Below, one piece after another: positions 19,601 through 28,425 of a stretch of DNA of 64,000 bases. Below the pieces are notes generated by a model. It had not been told where the DNA came from, did no database searches, and saw only the letters and a list, made by a program, of their open reading frames with translations. The position numbers and the translations under genes are program-made. Within the stretch, counting starts at the first letter, position 1. Every line of letters begins with the position of its first letter. The DNA is from Bacteroidales bacterium (GTDB lineage Bacteria; Bacteroidota; Bacteroidia; Bacteroidales; UBA932), in the NCBI GenBank assembly GCA_017399865.1, contig JAFQAT010000058.1:55052-119051 (forward strand), in the 5' to 3' direction.

Positions 19601-19908
19601 GTACCACAATGTGGAACCCTGGCGTAAACAAGGCGATCTTCTCTGACTGGGCTGTCGAGGACGGCTCGTTCCTCAGACTTCAGTCTGCTACAATTGGTTA
19701 CACCCTTCCTGAGAAGCTGACCATGAAGATAAAGATGCAGAAGCTCCGCGTCTATGTGACCGGTACAAACCTCTTCTGCCTGACCAAGTATTCAGGCTAC
19801 GACCCTGAAGTCGACACAAGACGTAAGACTCCTCTTACTCCAGGTGTAGACTGCTCGGCTTATCCGAAGAGCACAGGATTCGTTGTCGGAGTAAACGTGA
19901 CATTCTAA
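16699..19908 (+). CDS. susC: SusC/RagA family TonB-dependent outer-membrane transporter
   Basis: The 1069-residue protein has the standard SusC layout. A signal peptide ending AAAVNAQ is followed by a carboxypeptidase-like beta-sandwich (~25-105: IRGVVSDVNGEPLIGVSVFV), a plug domain (~115-225) with the hallmark YGSRGANGVVLVTTKSG, and a long beta-barrel ending in the aromatic GVNVTF. It pairs with the SusD lipoprotein 20 bases downstream to import oligosaccharides across the outer membrane using TonB energy. The surrounding enzymes make pectic (homogalacturonan) oligomers the expected cargo. The symbol denotes the family and is not a starch assignment. Confidence 0.97.
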   Translation: MKNLTYKISLLILGLFAAAAVNAQEIRGVVSDVNGEPLIGVSVFVDGTTLGTATGVDGDYVIDIPSAKGKTLVFSMIGLSEKRVTIGNTTTINVTLEEDSNFLDETVVIGYASVKRRDLMGSVTSVGNEALTQVPVASVGEALAGKMAGVQVTTTEGDPDAEIKIRVRGGGSITQDASPLYIVDGFPVASISDIPASDIQSIDVLKDAFSTAIYGSRGANGVVLVTTKSGASGKISVSYNAYWGQKKMANADAIQTGSPYDFVRNQYELSVLRDELEDNYIPTFGVFEDMDLYKNVQKNDWVQKVFGNVGSTFSHNLSVSGGSDKVKWTASYAHVGDDAIMLGSDFKRDNLTFKTQYKPIKQITVDINARYSRTEVLGAGANSMNDGGSTSSNGRLKHSVQYTPFPITGVATDSDLAEDYGDNAPPLKSVADNDNKRIRKNWTLNGAVTWHIIDNLNLKVEGGMDDYSQEDNRYYGLTTYYVGNSATIKGQPATQYKNAFRTKYRNTNTINYNFENLLDEKHKLDVLLGQEYIITKSNTLSSTIEGFPVFFDSQMAWNFMASGTPVASNNFYNPDERLLSFFGRANYEYDGRYAVSATVRADGSSKFVKGNQWGIFPSAAASWTISNEGFLEDASWLDNLKLRYSYGTAGNNNIPSNVASLLFQANQTQWISMGNTWWGPTTVGGKSIMPNPDLTWETTVSHNIGLDYAFLRSRINGSFEVYHNTTNDLLIQFPVAGSGYDYQYRNLGSVQNRGFEATVNFVVFEKKNFGLTIGGNISLNENKVTSLGGLDKIEAASEWASTEIGPDYIVTVGRPLGDMYGYESDGRYSVDEFTHDGTSWVANEGTVDASDILGKEFFRPGAMKLKDQNGDGKITVDDKVIIGNAQPLGVGGFNLSGYLYGFDFSANFNYVFGNNIYNANKIEFNHSRKYSNRNLLTTANVENRWTNIDWETGEEITDPEVLKQVNAGTTMWNPGVNKAIFSDWAVEDGSFLRLQSATIGYTLPEKLTMKIKMQKLRVYVTGTNLFCLTKYSGYDPEVDTRRKTPLTPGVDCSAYPKSTGFVVGVNVTF

Positions 19909-19927
19909 TCTCTAATACAGGAATCAT

Positions 19928-21796
19928 ATGAAACTGATAAATAAAATACTTCTTGGTGTAGGAATGTTAGCGGCTGCGTCTCTGACTTCATGCGAGGACG
20001 GCCTCACTACTCCGACCCAGTCTTCTTTCGACGAGTCTGTGGTCTTCTCAAACTACACCCTTGCTGAATACAATGTATTCGGAATCTACGAGGTGTTCGG
20101 ACACACGAACTGCCATCGTGGACGCTACCTGCCTTGGTACGGCTTCAATACCGACATCGAGCTCTACAACAATACCAATGTGGATGAAAAGTCACAGATT
20201 CCGAGATATTCGATGACAGTGACAAACGGCCAGCTGAATCTTGCCAACGGTCCGTACAACGAACTCATGGGCGGTATCGAAAGGGCAAACCTTTCAATCC
20301 GCGGCATCCGCCAGTACGGAAACCCTGAAGGCAATCCTGAGATGGCAGCCCTTCTGGGTGAGGCTCTCTGTGCACGCGCTCTCCTTTATACTGAGCTCCT
20401 CAAGGCTTACGGAGAGGTCCCTGCACGTTTCGAGCCTATTTCTCCTGAGACCATATATATCAATAAGTCTGACAAGGACGTGATCTACAAGCAGCTTCTC
20501 GCTGACCTTGAAGAGGCTTTCGGCTACATGAGCTGGCCAGGTCAGAGCAAGCAGACAGCGACTACCGACCGTCCAAGCCTTGCTTTTGCGAAGGGACTTT
20601 ATGCACGTCTTGCCCTCATGGCATCCGGCTACTCCCTCCGTCCTGGCGAAGGACTCGTCGGAACCGGTGATCCTGGTACAGTAAGACTTTCAAGCGATCC
20701 TGATCTCCAGAAGGATGTACTCTATCCTAAGGCACTTGCTGCGCTTAAGGACGTCATCAACAATGCAGGTCTTTCCCTCATGGATTATGAGACTCTTTGG
20801 AGAGAGTTCAACAATATGGACACAGCTGCAGGCAAGGAAGTCATCTATGTGATCCCTTCATCTGATACCCGCGGACGCTGGAACTATACATTCGCCATCA
20901 GGACAGAAGGTAACCCTGCATGGTCACAGGGCCCTACATCATCGCGTGGAGGTACTGCAGGCCCTGTTCCTACCCTCTACTGGAAATATGGCAAGGAGGA
21001 CGTTCGCCGCGACATGAGCTGCGTCAACTGGAAGTGGGTCAAGGGTGACGGTGCGAACGTTGCCGAACTCGCTGGACCTAACGACTGGTATTTCGGAAAG
21101 TTCCGTCTCGAGTGGCAGACCAAGTCTCCATACAACGGAGGTAATGACGACGGTATCAAGCCTGTATACATGAGATATGCTGACATCCTTCTCATGGCTG
21201 CTGAAATCGCCAACGACCCTGCCTGCGGTTCACGTGACGAGGATTTTGCGAAGAAGTGTCTTCTCGAAGTACGTAAGAGAGCTTACAAGGGCAACGAAGG
21301 TCTTGCTACAGCTTACGTGAACGGTCTTTCAGGACAGGATGCGGTATTCAATGCAATCGTTGACGAGCGTGCCCTCGAGTTCGTGGGCGAGATGCTCCGT
21401 AAGAACGACCTTATCCGCTGGAACCTCCTCAAGACCAAGATGGACGAGTCTCAGGCAGAACTCAAGAAGTATCTTGAGAGAACTGACAAGTATGCTGATT
21501 TCGGTCCTTCGATCTGGTACAGGACAAATGCTGACGGCAGCATCCAGTTCTACGGATATGATGCTAAGACTTCAGTAGATGCCGCTCCTGCAGGCGACGG
21601 CTGGATCTGCGATATCGACTATTTCAAGTTCACAAGCGAGGACAAGGAGACTGGCGAGACTGTAATGAGCGAGTCTGCGACAAAGAAACTCAACTCGTTC
21701 TATGACAATGATCCTAATACCCGTCAGTGGTGGCCTATTCCTGAGGCAACCCTTACAAACAGCCAGGGTACCCTCGTAAATGACTACGGCTTCTAA
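19928..21796 (+). CDS. susD: SusD/RagB family outer-membrane glycan-binding lipoprotein
   Basis: The 622-residue protein starts with a lipoprotein signal (lipobox LTSC, Cys22). It has SusD features: ALCARALLYTELLKAYGEVP (TPR-like helices), KPVYMRYADILLMAAEIAND and FNAIVDERALEFVGEMLRKNDLIRWNLLK in the C-terminal part, and a family-typical end (RQWWPIPEATLTNSQGTLVND). It acts on the cell surface as the lid of the SusC transporter and binds the oligosaccharide. Its position directly after susC and its length fit. The ligand is inferred to be a pectic oligomer. Confidence 0.96.
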   Translation: MKLINKILLGVGMLAAASLTSCEDGLTTPTQSSFDESVVFSNYTLAEYNVFGIYEVFGHTNCHRGRYLPWYGFNTDIELYNNTNVDEKSQIPRYSMTVTNGQLNLANGPYNELMGGIERANLSIRGIRQYGNPEGNPEMAALLGEALCARALLYTELLKAYGEVPARFEPISPETIYINKSDKDVIYKQLLADLEEAFGYMSWPGQSKQTATTDRPSLAFAKGLYARLALMASGYSLRPGEGLVGTGDPGTVRLSSDPDLQKDVLYPKALAALKDVINNAGLSLMDYETLWREFNNMDTAAGKEVIYVIPSSDTRGRWNYTFAIRTEGNPAWSQGPTSSRGGTAGPVPTLYWKYGKEDVRRDMSCVNWKWVKGDGANVAELAGPNDWYFGKFRLEWQTKSPYNGGNDDGIKPVYMRYADILLMAAEIANDPACGSRDEDFAKKCLLEVRKRAYKGNEGLATAYVNGLSGQDAVFNAIVDERALEFVGEMLRKNDLIRWNLLKTKMDESQAELKKYLERTDKYADFGPSIWYRTNADGSIQFYGYDAKTSVDAAPAGDGWICDIDYFKFTSEDKETGETVMSESATKKLNSFYDNDPNTRQWWPIPEATLTNSQGTLVNDYGF

Positions 21797-21820
21797 TCTT
21801 AACAAGACAAAAGAAAAAAT

Positions 21821-24800
21821 ATGAAAAGAATATTTTCAGCAATCTTAGGAGTAGCGCTTATCGCTTTCGGAGCCGTCTTTACAGGCTGTACTCCGGAGGA
21901 GATAATGATCCAGGACGAGATCGCCCTTGGAAGATGCCTCACTCCGACTGAACTCTCTGCCAAGATCATCAACGGAGAGATCATTGAATTCGACTGGACA
22001 AAGTCGAAGGGAGCGACAGACTTCGTTCTCGAACTCTATTCTGATGAGGCCATGACCGCATTGGAGGAGACTGCAACAATCCCTGCCGACCAGGTACCAT
22101 ACAAATGGGATCTCGAGGCTGACATGACATATTATGCACGTGTAAAGGCAATCGACCAGAGCGAAAACGGCCTTCAGGAATCAAACTGGGCTGTCTTCGA
22201 GGAAGGTCTCAATACATATGCGATCAAGTCGTCGCTCAATCCTGAGCTTGTCGACAGGTCTGAGTCATCCATTACCATCAAGTGGACAAAGGATCCTGAA
22301 GTAGACCATGTCCGCATCACACCTGCCCTCAAGGCAGAAGACGGAGCATATACACGTTTTGATGTATCTGCTGACGCTGCGGCTGCAGCACAGGTTGAGG
22401 TTACAGGTCTTAACCCTTCAGTGAAGTATACCCTCGCGGTTCATTTCAAGAGCGCGCAGAGAGGTACTGTCGCTGCATGGACACGTCCTTCGATTCAGGG
22501 TGCTACTGAAGTCTCTACAGCAGAAGCTCTTACACAGGCAATCGCTGACAAGGCGGCTGTGATCAAGGTCGCTTATTCAGAGGCTCCGTATGTAATCGGA
22601 AGCGTCGTTCTCGGCGGACCGGTAGAAATCTACGGTGACGCTACCGCACAGGGTGCACAGCCTGTGATCCAGGGCGGACTCAAGATCGGTGCCGGTGTGA
22701 CCAAGGTACACCTTGAGGCCATCACATTCGAGGGAGCCTCTATGGCAGATTATCCTCACAACCTCACATTCGATGCGGCTGCTGAAGTTGAGAGCATCAC
22801 AGTTGTCAACTGTACTCTCAACAACTACCTCCGCGGCATCATGTATGAGAACAGCAAGGGACCAAAGGTAGGAAACATCGTATATGATGATGTTGTAGTA
22901 AACAATGTAGGCGGAGACGGTGGCGACTGCTTCGACTTCCGTGGTTCAGCTACTGTAAACAGCATCTCGTTCACGAACTGTACACTCAATGGCGGTGCAC
23001 GTACATATTTCCGTATCGACGCGAAGACTGTCCTCGAGTCCATCTCGATGACAAACTGTACATTCAATAACCTTTGCTTTGCAAACAACGGAAACAACAA
23101 CGGTATCTTCAATATCCGTGCTCTGAATGCTGCAGGTGCAGCTCCTGCTTTCGTCCTCAAGAAGAACGTATTCCTCAACATGAACGACGAAAACAAGAGA
23201 TGCTGCCTCATCGCGAAGAACTCTACTTCAGCCTTCCCTTCAGAGATCGCTGACAACTTCTTCTTCAACTGCTATGACAGATTCTTCATTCCTCAGAAGG
23301 ACGGTTCGTCGCTTTCAGGTGACGACTTCAAGAAAGCAGTAGAAGATGGAAAGGCTCTTATCGTAGTTAATGGAAGCGCCGTGCTTGATAACGACCCATG
23401 CGTCGACAGCGTACGCGACAAGCTCAACGTCACTGACAAGGCTGTCCTTGAGGCACAGGCCGGTGACCCACGCTGGTATGCGGCATATGTTGAGATTCCT
23501 GAAGACCTTACCCAGGGCGTTACCGCAACAGGCAAGGAGTGGGATCTTACTGACGGACAGACATTCAAGAAGCTCGCTGACAAGGATATGGTACGTGACG
23601 GCATCCGCTTCTATGTGAAGAATACTCCTATCAACTTCACCAAGGAAGGATTCGAGTTCTCTGGCGAGGCTACCCTCGGAACAGACGGTGTCCCTACAGA
23701 CGGAGCCATCGGAATCAAGGTGAATGAACCTGGTTCGATCATCATCTCTGTTGCTGAGGCTGCAGGTCATTCGAACCTTACTGTCAGCCTTGACGGAAAG
23801 GTTTCTGCATCAGTTGCTGCTGGCGCCGAGTACCAGAAGGTTACATTCGCTTCAATCGCACAGGAAAGCATGATCTACATCTATGGCTGCCACCCTGCAA
23901 CCATGACATTCCTCCAGTGGACATCAGACATCGAGGTGCTTGACAAGGTTCTTGCAACTCCTGTCGTGAAGATGGACAAGAAGACTGTAAACGAAAGGGC
24001 AGAGGATGCCATCACCCTTACATGGGATGCGATCGACTATGCAGGTTCATACAACGTGACAGTTGACGGAAAGGTTAAGAATGTTACCGAGACGACATAT
24101 GTCATCAACACAGCAGCCTTCGTCGTTGAAGAGGCTGGAGCAGACTTCGCAGTTCAGGTGACAGCCGTTCCTGCAAAGGATGACTATACACGCGTAGAGT
24201 CACAGCCAGCAGAGCTTTCATTCCATGTGAATGATGTTCCTGAGGAACCAGGTGTCAAGATCGTTACATATGACCTTGTATTCCCGACCCCTGATGCTGA
24301 ACAGAAGGTTACTGACGCAAAATTCGTATGTGAGAATAATGAAGGTTTCTATGTAAGTACTACCGGTGAATGGAAGTATGATAAGAATTCACAGAAATTT
24401 GCTGTGTCTGCAACAGATGCTGAGCCAGTAGCTTACACAAGCCGTCTAAAGGGTGGTAAGACCTCTGATAGCAAGACAATGACCATTACTGTCCCTAACG
24501 ACGGAAAACTTTATATTGCGGCGCGTTCGGCAAACAGTACTGCTATCGATCGTACGATGAAGCTTATGCAGGGAGAGAAGGTTGTATTCGAAGAGACAGT
24601 AATCAAAGATGCTGACAAGTTCGATACTGGCGCATTCCCATTCGTGGTTGTAGACGTGAAGGCTGGCGACGTTCAGGTAATCCTTAACAACGGAATCAAC
24701 TTCTACGGTATCAGATATGATGCGATCGAAGGATCTGCTGCAGAGCCTGTGAACAAGGTATGGGATTTCTCATCGACAGCGTGGGTAGATGCAATGAACA

Positions 24801-25201
24801 ACAGCGGAATTGCAGCGAATACCAACGACTCCAACTGGAATCTTGAGGTAGATGGTCTCAAGGTGGTTTCAGGTGGCGGATCCATCAAGTGGAACAAGTC
24901 CGGAGACGTATACTACTGGCAGCCAGGCGGAAAGAGCGATGGTACGACACGTTACTTCGAGTTCACAGCGGACGTGGCTGGAAAACTCACTGTCTACGCA
25001 TCTAATACCGGAAGTTCAGAAGACCTGACCCGTATGGTGACAGTAAAGGTCGGCGATGGTGAGCCGGAGTCTCTCCCTGGAGGATATTCGAGCTCGAACG
25101 GCCCTGTAGCTGTAGACTTCAACATCACTCCTGGTGTCGTGAAGATCTATCCTACCGGAAACGGACTCCGTTTCTACAAGATCGAATACCATTCGAATTA
25201 G
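21821..25201 (+). CDS. Large surface lipoprotein with FN3, DUF4957/DUF5123-like beta-helix and three C-terminal modules
   Basis: This 1126-residue protein occupies the SusE/F position. It has a signal with lipobox FTGC, two FN3-like domains (~45-130 and ~135-225), and a right-handed beta-helix (~235-560) with repeated ITVVNCTLNN, ISFTNCTLNG and ISMTNCTFNN rungs like the DUF4957/DUF5123 proteins of pectin PULs. The rest has three similar modules (~570-700, ~810-970, ~977-1126), with an FN3-like domain after the first. They open with WDL, YDL or WDF; the last two close with FYGIRYD and FYKIEYH. A pectin-binding role is inferred; I see no convincing lyase active site. Part of module two is more AT-rich than its surroundings. 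Confidence 0.75.
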   Translation: MKRIFSAILGVALIAFGAVFTGCTPEEIMIQDEIALGRCLTPTELSAKIINGEIIEFDWTKSKGATDFVLELYSDEAMTALEETATIPADQVPYKWDLEADMTYYARVKAIDQSENGLQESNWAVFEEGLNTYAIKSSLNPELVDRSESSITIKWTKDPEVDHVRITPALKAEDGAYTRFDVSADAAAAAQVEVTGLNPSVKYTLAVHFKSAQRGTVAAWTRPSIQGATEVSTAEALTQAIADKAAVIKVAYSEAPYVIGSVVLGGPVEIYGDATAQGAQPVIQGGLKIGAGVTKVHLEAITFEGASMADYPHNLTFDAAAEVESITVVNCTLNNYLRGIMYENSKGPKVGNIVYDDVVVNNVGGDGGDCFDFRGSATVNSISFTNCTLNGGARTYFRIDAKTVLESISMTNCTFNNLCFANNGNNNGIFNIRALNAAGAAPAFVLKKNVFLNMNDENKRCCLIAKNSTSAFPSEIADNFFFNCYDRFFIPQKDGSSLSGDDFKKAVEDGKALIVVNGSAVLDNDPCVDSVRDKLNVTDKAVLEAQAGDPRWYAAYVEIPEDLTQGVTATGKEWDLTDGQTFKKLADKDMVRDGIRFYVKNTPINFTKEGFEFSGEATLGTDGVPTDGAIGIKVNEPGSIIISVAEAAGHSNLTVSLDGKVSASVAAGAEYQKVTFASIAQESMIYIYGCHPATMTFLQWTSDIEVLDKVLATPVVKMDKKTVNERAEDAITLTWDAIDYAGSYNVTVDGKVKNVTETTYVINTAAFVVEEAGADFAVQVTAVPAKDDYTRVESQPAELSFHVNDVPEEPGVKIVTYDLVFPTPDAEQKVTDAKFVCENNEGFYVSTTGEWKYDKNSQKFAVSATDAEPVAYTSRLKGGKTSDSKTMTITVPNDGKLYIAARSANSTAIDRTMKLMQGEKVVFEETVIKDADKFDTGAFPFVVVDVKAGDVQVILNNGINFYGIRYDAIEGSAAEPVNKVWDFSSTAWVDAMNNSGIAANTNDSNWNLEVDGLKVVSGGGSIKWNKSGDVYYWQPGGKSDGTTRYFEFTADVAGKLTVYASNTGSSEDLTRMVTVKVGDGEPESLPGGYSSSNGPVAVDFNITPGVVKIYPTGNGLRFYKIEYHSN

Positions 25202-25221
25202 GAAATTACCAATTTCAATCA

Positions 25222-25264
25222 TAACTTTGCGGAGCAGTGGCAGCGAAGCTGCTGCTCCGCTTTT
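25222..25264 (+). terminator. Hairpin terminator overlapping a -7 promoter element
   Basis: GCGGAGCAG at 25229-25237 pairs perfectly with CTGCTCCGC at 25252-25260. More pairing lies inside (GCAGC GAA GCTG), and four Ts follow at 25261-25264. This looks like the terminator of the susCD-lipoprotein transcript. The sequence TAACTTTG at 25222-25229, a full TAnnTTTG match, ends on the first base of the hairpin, so a transcript for kduD starting here would carry much of the hairpin in its leader. Confidence 0.6.
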
Positions 25265-25280
25265 CAAATATATAAGTACA

Positions 25281-26075
25281 ATGGTCAATTTTTCACTTGA
25301 AGGTAAGGTTGCTCTTGTAACCGGAGCAGCTTACGGAATAGGATTCGCCATGGCCCAGGCACTTGCCGAGGCCGGCGCAAAGATAGCGTTCAACTGCCGC
25401 ACGCAGGCTAACATGGACAAAGCCATGGAGGCATACAAAGCCATCGGTATTGATGCAAGAGGCTATATCTGCGACTGTACTGACGAGGCCGGAGTGAAGG
25501 CGATGGTCGAAGACATCGCCAGGACCCTCGGCCCTGTGGACATCCTGGTCAACAATGCAGGTATCATCAAGCGCATCCCTATGCATGAAATGGCAGCGGA
25601 AGAGTTCCGCCAGGTCGTGGACATCGACCTCATCGCACCATACATCTGCGCAAAGGCAGTCCTTCCAGGCATGATGGAAAAGAAGGCGGGAAAGATCATC
25701 AATGTATGCTCCATGATGTCCGAGCTTGGACGTGAGACCGTTTCGGCTTACGCTGCTGCGAAGGGCGGACTCAAGATGCTGACAAGGAACATCGCATCCG
25801 AGTACGGCCAGTACAACATCCAGTGCAACGGTATCGGTCCCGGTTATATCGCGACACCTCAGACAGCTCCGCTTCGCGAGCCTCAGGCTGACGGAAGCCG
25901 TCATCCTTTCGACTCGTTCATCGTCGCAAAGACTCCTGCAGAGCGCTGGGGTACCCCTGAAGACCTCATGGGACCTGTAGTGTTCCTCGCTTCAAATGCT
26001 TCTGACTTCGTGAACGGCCATGTCCTTTATGTGGACGGAGGTATCCTTGCATATATCGGAAAGCAGCCAAAGTAA
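25281..26075 (+). CDS. kduD: SDR dehydrogenase, probable 2-deoxy-D-gluconate 3-dehydrogenase / DKII reductase
   Basis: The 264-residue classical SDR has the nucleotide-binding motif TGAAYGIG (~14-21), NNAG near 90 and the catalytic YAAAK. No signal peptide is present, so it is cytoplasmic. Family members are annotated as gluconate 5-dehydrogenase or KduD. Because kduI, KDG kinase and KDPG aldolase follow, the KduD reaction is favoured: reduction of 2,5-diketo-3-deoxygluconate to 2-keto-3-deoxygluconate. The ATG at 25281 was chosen over an upstream frame extension because it gives the usual SDR N-terminus (FSLEGKVALVTG). The next gene starts two bases after the stop. Confidence 0.88.
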   Translation: MVNFSLEGKVALVTGAAYGIGFAMAQALAEAGAKIAFNCRTQANMDKAMEAYKAIGIDARGYICDCTDEAGVKAMVEDIARTLGPVDILVNNAGIIKRIPMHEMAAEEFRQVVDIDLIAPYICAKAVLPGMMEKKAGKIINVCSMMSELGRETVSAYAAAKGGLKMLTRNIASEYGQYNIQCNGIGPGYIATPQTAPLREPQADGSRHPFDSFIVAKTPAERWGTPEDLMGPVVFLASNASDFVNGHVLYVDGGILAYIGKQPK

Positions 26076-26076
26076 T

Positions 26077-27471
26077 ATGGAACAGGTATTCGGATACATA
26101 ATCGGTCTGGGCGCCGCGGTGATGATGCCTATCATCTTCACCATCCTCGGCGTCTGCATCGGCATCAGGTTCAGCAAGGCCCTCAAGAGCGGACTTCTTG
26201 TAGGCGTCGGCTTCGTCGGCCTTTCTGTCGTCACATCGCTTCTTACCAGCACCCTCGGACCTGCATTGAGCAAGGTCGTTGAGATCTACGGGCTTCAGCT
26301 CAAGGTATTCGACATGGGATGGCCTGCGGCCGCATCAGTCGCATACAACACATCTGTCGGAGCCCTCATCATCCCGGTATGTCTGGGAGTGAACATTCTC
26401 ATGCTCGTCACGAAGACGACAAGGACAGTGAACATCGACCTCTGGAACTACTGGCATTTCGCATTCATAGGTGCAGTCGTATATTTTGCGGCAGACAATA
26501 TATGGTGGGGCTTCTTCGCGGCAATCATCTGCTATATCCTTACCCTTATTCTTGCCGACTATACGGCCGACAGGTTCCAGAAGTTCTATGACGGAATGGA
26601 AGGAATATCCATCCCGCAGCCTTTCTGCGCTGGTTTCGTGCCTTTTGCAGAGGTCATCAACAAGGGTCTCGACAAGATCCCCGGCATGGACAAGCTGGAA
26701 ATCGATGCGGAAGGAATGAAGAAGAAGTTCGGCCTTCTTGGCGAACCTCTCTTCCTCGGAATCCTCGTCGGAATCATCATCGGCTCCCTCTCATGCGAGT
26801 CATGGAAGGAAGTGGTGGACAAGATTCCTTACATCCTCGGCGTCGGCATCAAGATGGGTGCGGTCATGGAGCTCATTCCTCGCATCACATCCCTTTTCAT
26901 CGAGGGTCTGAAGCCTATTTCGGAGGCAACCCGCGATATGATCGACAGAAAGTTCAAGGGAGCAAAGGGTCTGAACATCGGAATGAGCCCGGCTCTTGTG
27001 ATCGGCCATCCTGCGACCCTCGTGGTTTCGCTCCTGCTGATTCCGGTGACCCTCATTCTTGCGGTCATCCTGCCGGGCAATGAATTCCTCCCTCTGGCAT
27101 CCCTTGCCGGAATGTTCTACATCTTCCCTTTGGTCCTTCCTATAACCAAGGGAAATGTAGTCAAGACATTCATCGTGGGACTGGTTGTGATCCTGATCGG
27201 ACTTTACTTCGTTACTGACCTGGCTCCGTTCTTCACACAGGCAGCCCAGGATGTGTTCGCAAAGACCGGTGATGCAGCTGTGGCCATACCTGCAGGATTC
27301 GAAGGCGGATCTCTTGATTTCGCATCCAGTCCTCTTGCATGGGTGATATTCCACCTCTCGTACTCGCTCAAGTGGATCGGTGCAGGAATTCTGGTCCTCC
27401 TTACAATGGGACTTGCAATCCTCAATCGCCGTGCAATCATCAGATATCAGAAACAAAATACCAACATATGA
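26077..27471 (+). CDS. Orphan PTS EIIC of the galactitol type (GatC-like permease)
   Basis: This 464-residue integral membrane protein has about 9-11 hydrophobic segments and GatC-family features ([20 protein letters not shown] near the start, then [18 protein letters not shown] and [11 protein letters not shown]). No EIIA, EIIB, HPr or enzyme I gene occurs anywhere in the window, so phosphorylating transport looks unlikely. It lies between kduD (two-base gap) and kduI (four-base overlap). That suggests uptake of an unsaturated-uronate product such as 5-keto-4-deoxyuronate or its isomer. Family is clear; substrate and mechanism are inference. Start 26077 was chosen because the longer frame runs back into kduD. 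Confidence 0.85.
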   Translation: MEQVFGYIIGLGAAVMMPIIFTILGVCIGIRFSKALKSGLLVGVGFVGLSVVTSLLTSTLGPALSKVVEIYGLQLKVFDMGWPAAASVAYNTSVGALIIPVCLGVNILMLVTKTTRTVNIDLWNYWHFAFIGAVVYFAADNIWWGFFAAIICYILTLILADYTADRFQKFYDGMEGISIPQPFCAGFVPFAEVINKGLDKIPGMDKLEIDAEGMKKKFGLLGEPLFLGILVGIIIGSLSCESWKEVVDKIPYILGVGIKMGAVMELIPRITSLFIEGLKPISEATRDMIDRKFKGAKGLNIGMSPALVIGHPATLVVSLLLIPVTLILAVILPGNEFLPLASLAGMFYIFPLVLPITKGNVVKTFIVGLVVILIGLYFVTDLAPFFTQAAQDVFAKTGDAAVAIPAGFEGGSLDFASSPLAWVIFHLSYSLKWIGAGILVLLTMGLAILNRRAIIRYQKQNTNI

Positions 27472-28409
27472 AAAAAATAGTTTTACTGACAGCAATGACA
27501 CTTATGACTCTTGCAGCAAACGCACAGCTGAACTACACCGTTCAGACAGCATGTCATCCTGATGACGTGAAGCATTACGACACGGAGCGCCTCCGCAGCG
27601 CCTTCCTTATGGAGAAAGTCATGTCTCCTGACGAGATCAACCTTACATATACCCTTTACGACCGTCTTATATATGGTGGCGTGATGCCTGTGACCAAGAC
27701 CCTCGTGCTCGAGGCATTCGACGAACTGAAGGCTGAGCATTTCCTTGACAGGCGTGAGCTGGGAGTCATCAATGTAGGCGGCCCGGGCGTCGTTACAGTG
27801 GACGGCAAGGAGTATCCTATGATCTTCAAGGAAGGACTTTATGTGGGTTGCGGTAAGAAAGAGGTTACTTTCAGAAGCGTTGATCCTGCAAACCCTGCAA
27901 AGTTCTACATCAACTCGACTCCAGCATACAAGGAGTATGTGACCCAGCTCATCACTACAGACAAGAACGCCGATCCGAAGAAGTATGCGATCGCTCAGTC
28001 GGACAAGTACGGAAAGATGGAGGACAGCAACGACCGCGTCGTTAACCAGCTCATCGTAAGCTCTGTGCTCAGCAAGGTGAAGGGCGGCGGAACAAACCAG
28101 CTCCAGATGGGCCTCACAGAGCTCAAGCCGGGTTCAGTATGGAACACAATGCCTGCACACACCCACACCCGCCGTATGGAGGCATACTTCTACTTCAACG
28201 TGACTCCGGGCAACGCAATCTGCCACCTCATGGGCGAGCCTAAGCAGCAGCGTCTCGTATGGATGCAGAATGAGCAGGCCATCACTTCTCCTGAATGGTC
28301 CATCCATGCTGCGGCAGGAACCAGCAACTACATGTTCATCTGGGGAATGGGTGGCGAGAACCTTAACTATGGTGACAAGGACGAGATTCCATACACTGAA
28401 ATGAGATAA
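27468..28409 (+). CDS. kduI: 4-deoxy-L-threo-5-hexosulose-uronate ketol-isomerase with an apparent signal peptide
   Basis: The 313-residue protein matches KduI over its length. It has [43 protein letters not shown] and the metal-binding cupin motif [15 protein letters not shown], where His and Glu residues hold zinc. The family isomerises 5-keto-4-deoxyuronate to 2,5-diketo-3-deoxygluconate. The oddity is the N-terminus: [20 protein letters not shown] is a textbook signal peptide with an ANAQ cleavage site, about 20 residues before the normal KduI start. It would place the enzyme in the periplasm. The start overlaps the EIIC stop (ATGA), so no shorter start in that overlap is likely. Confidence 0.92.
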   Translation: MKKIVLLTAMTLMTLAANAQLNYTVQTACHPDDVKHYDTERLRSAFLMEKVMSPDEINLTYTLYDRLIYGGVMPVTKTLVLEAFDELKAEHFLDRRELGVINVGGPGVVTVDGKEYPMIFKEGLYVGCGKKEVTFRSVDPANPAKFYINSTPAYKEYVTQLITTDKNADPKKYAIAQSDKYGKMEDSNDRVVNQLIVSSVLSKVKGGGTNQLQMGLTELKPGSVWNTMPAHTHTRRMEAYFYFNVTPGNAICHLMGEPKQQRLVWMQNEQAITSPEWSIHAAAGTSNYMFIWGMGGENLNYGDKDEIPYTEMR

Positions 28410-28425
28410 TAAAAAACACATAATC

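Noticed and set aside
26020-26076. Longer start for the EIIC-like permease, reading back into kduD
   Set aside because: The added residues carry no family similarity and overlap the SDR C-terminus; Met at 26077 starts the hydrophobic N-terminus.
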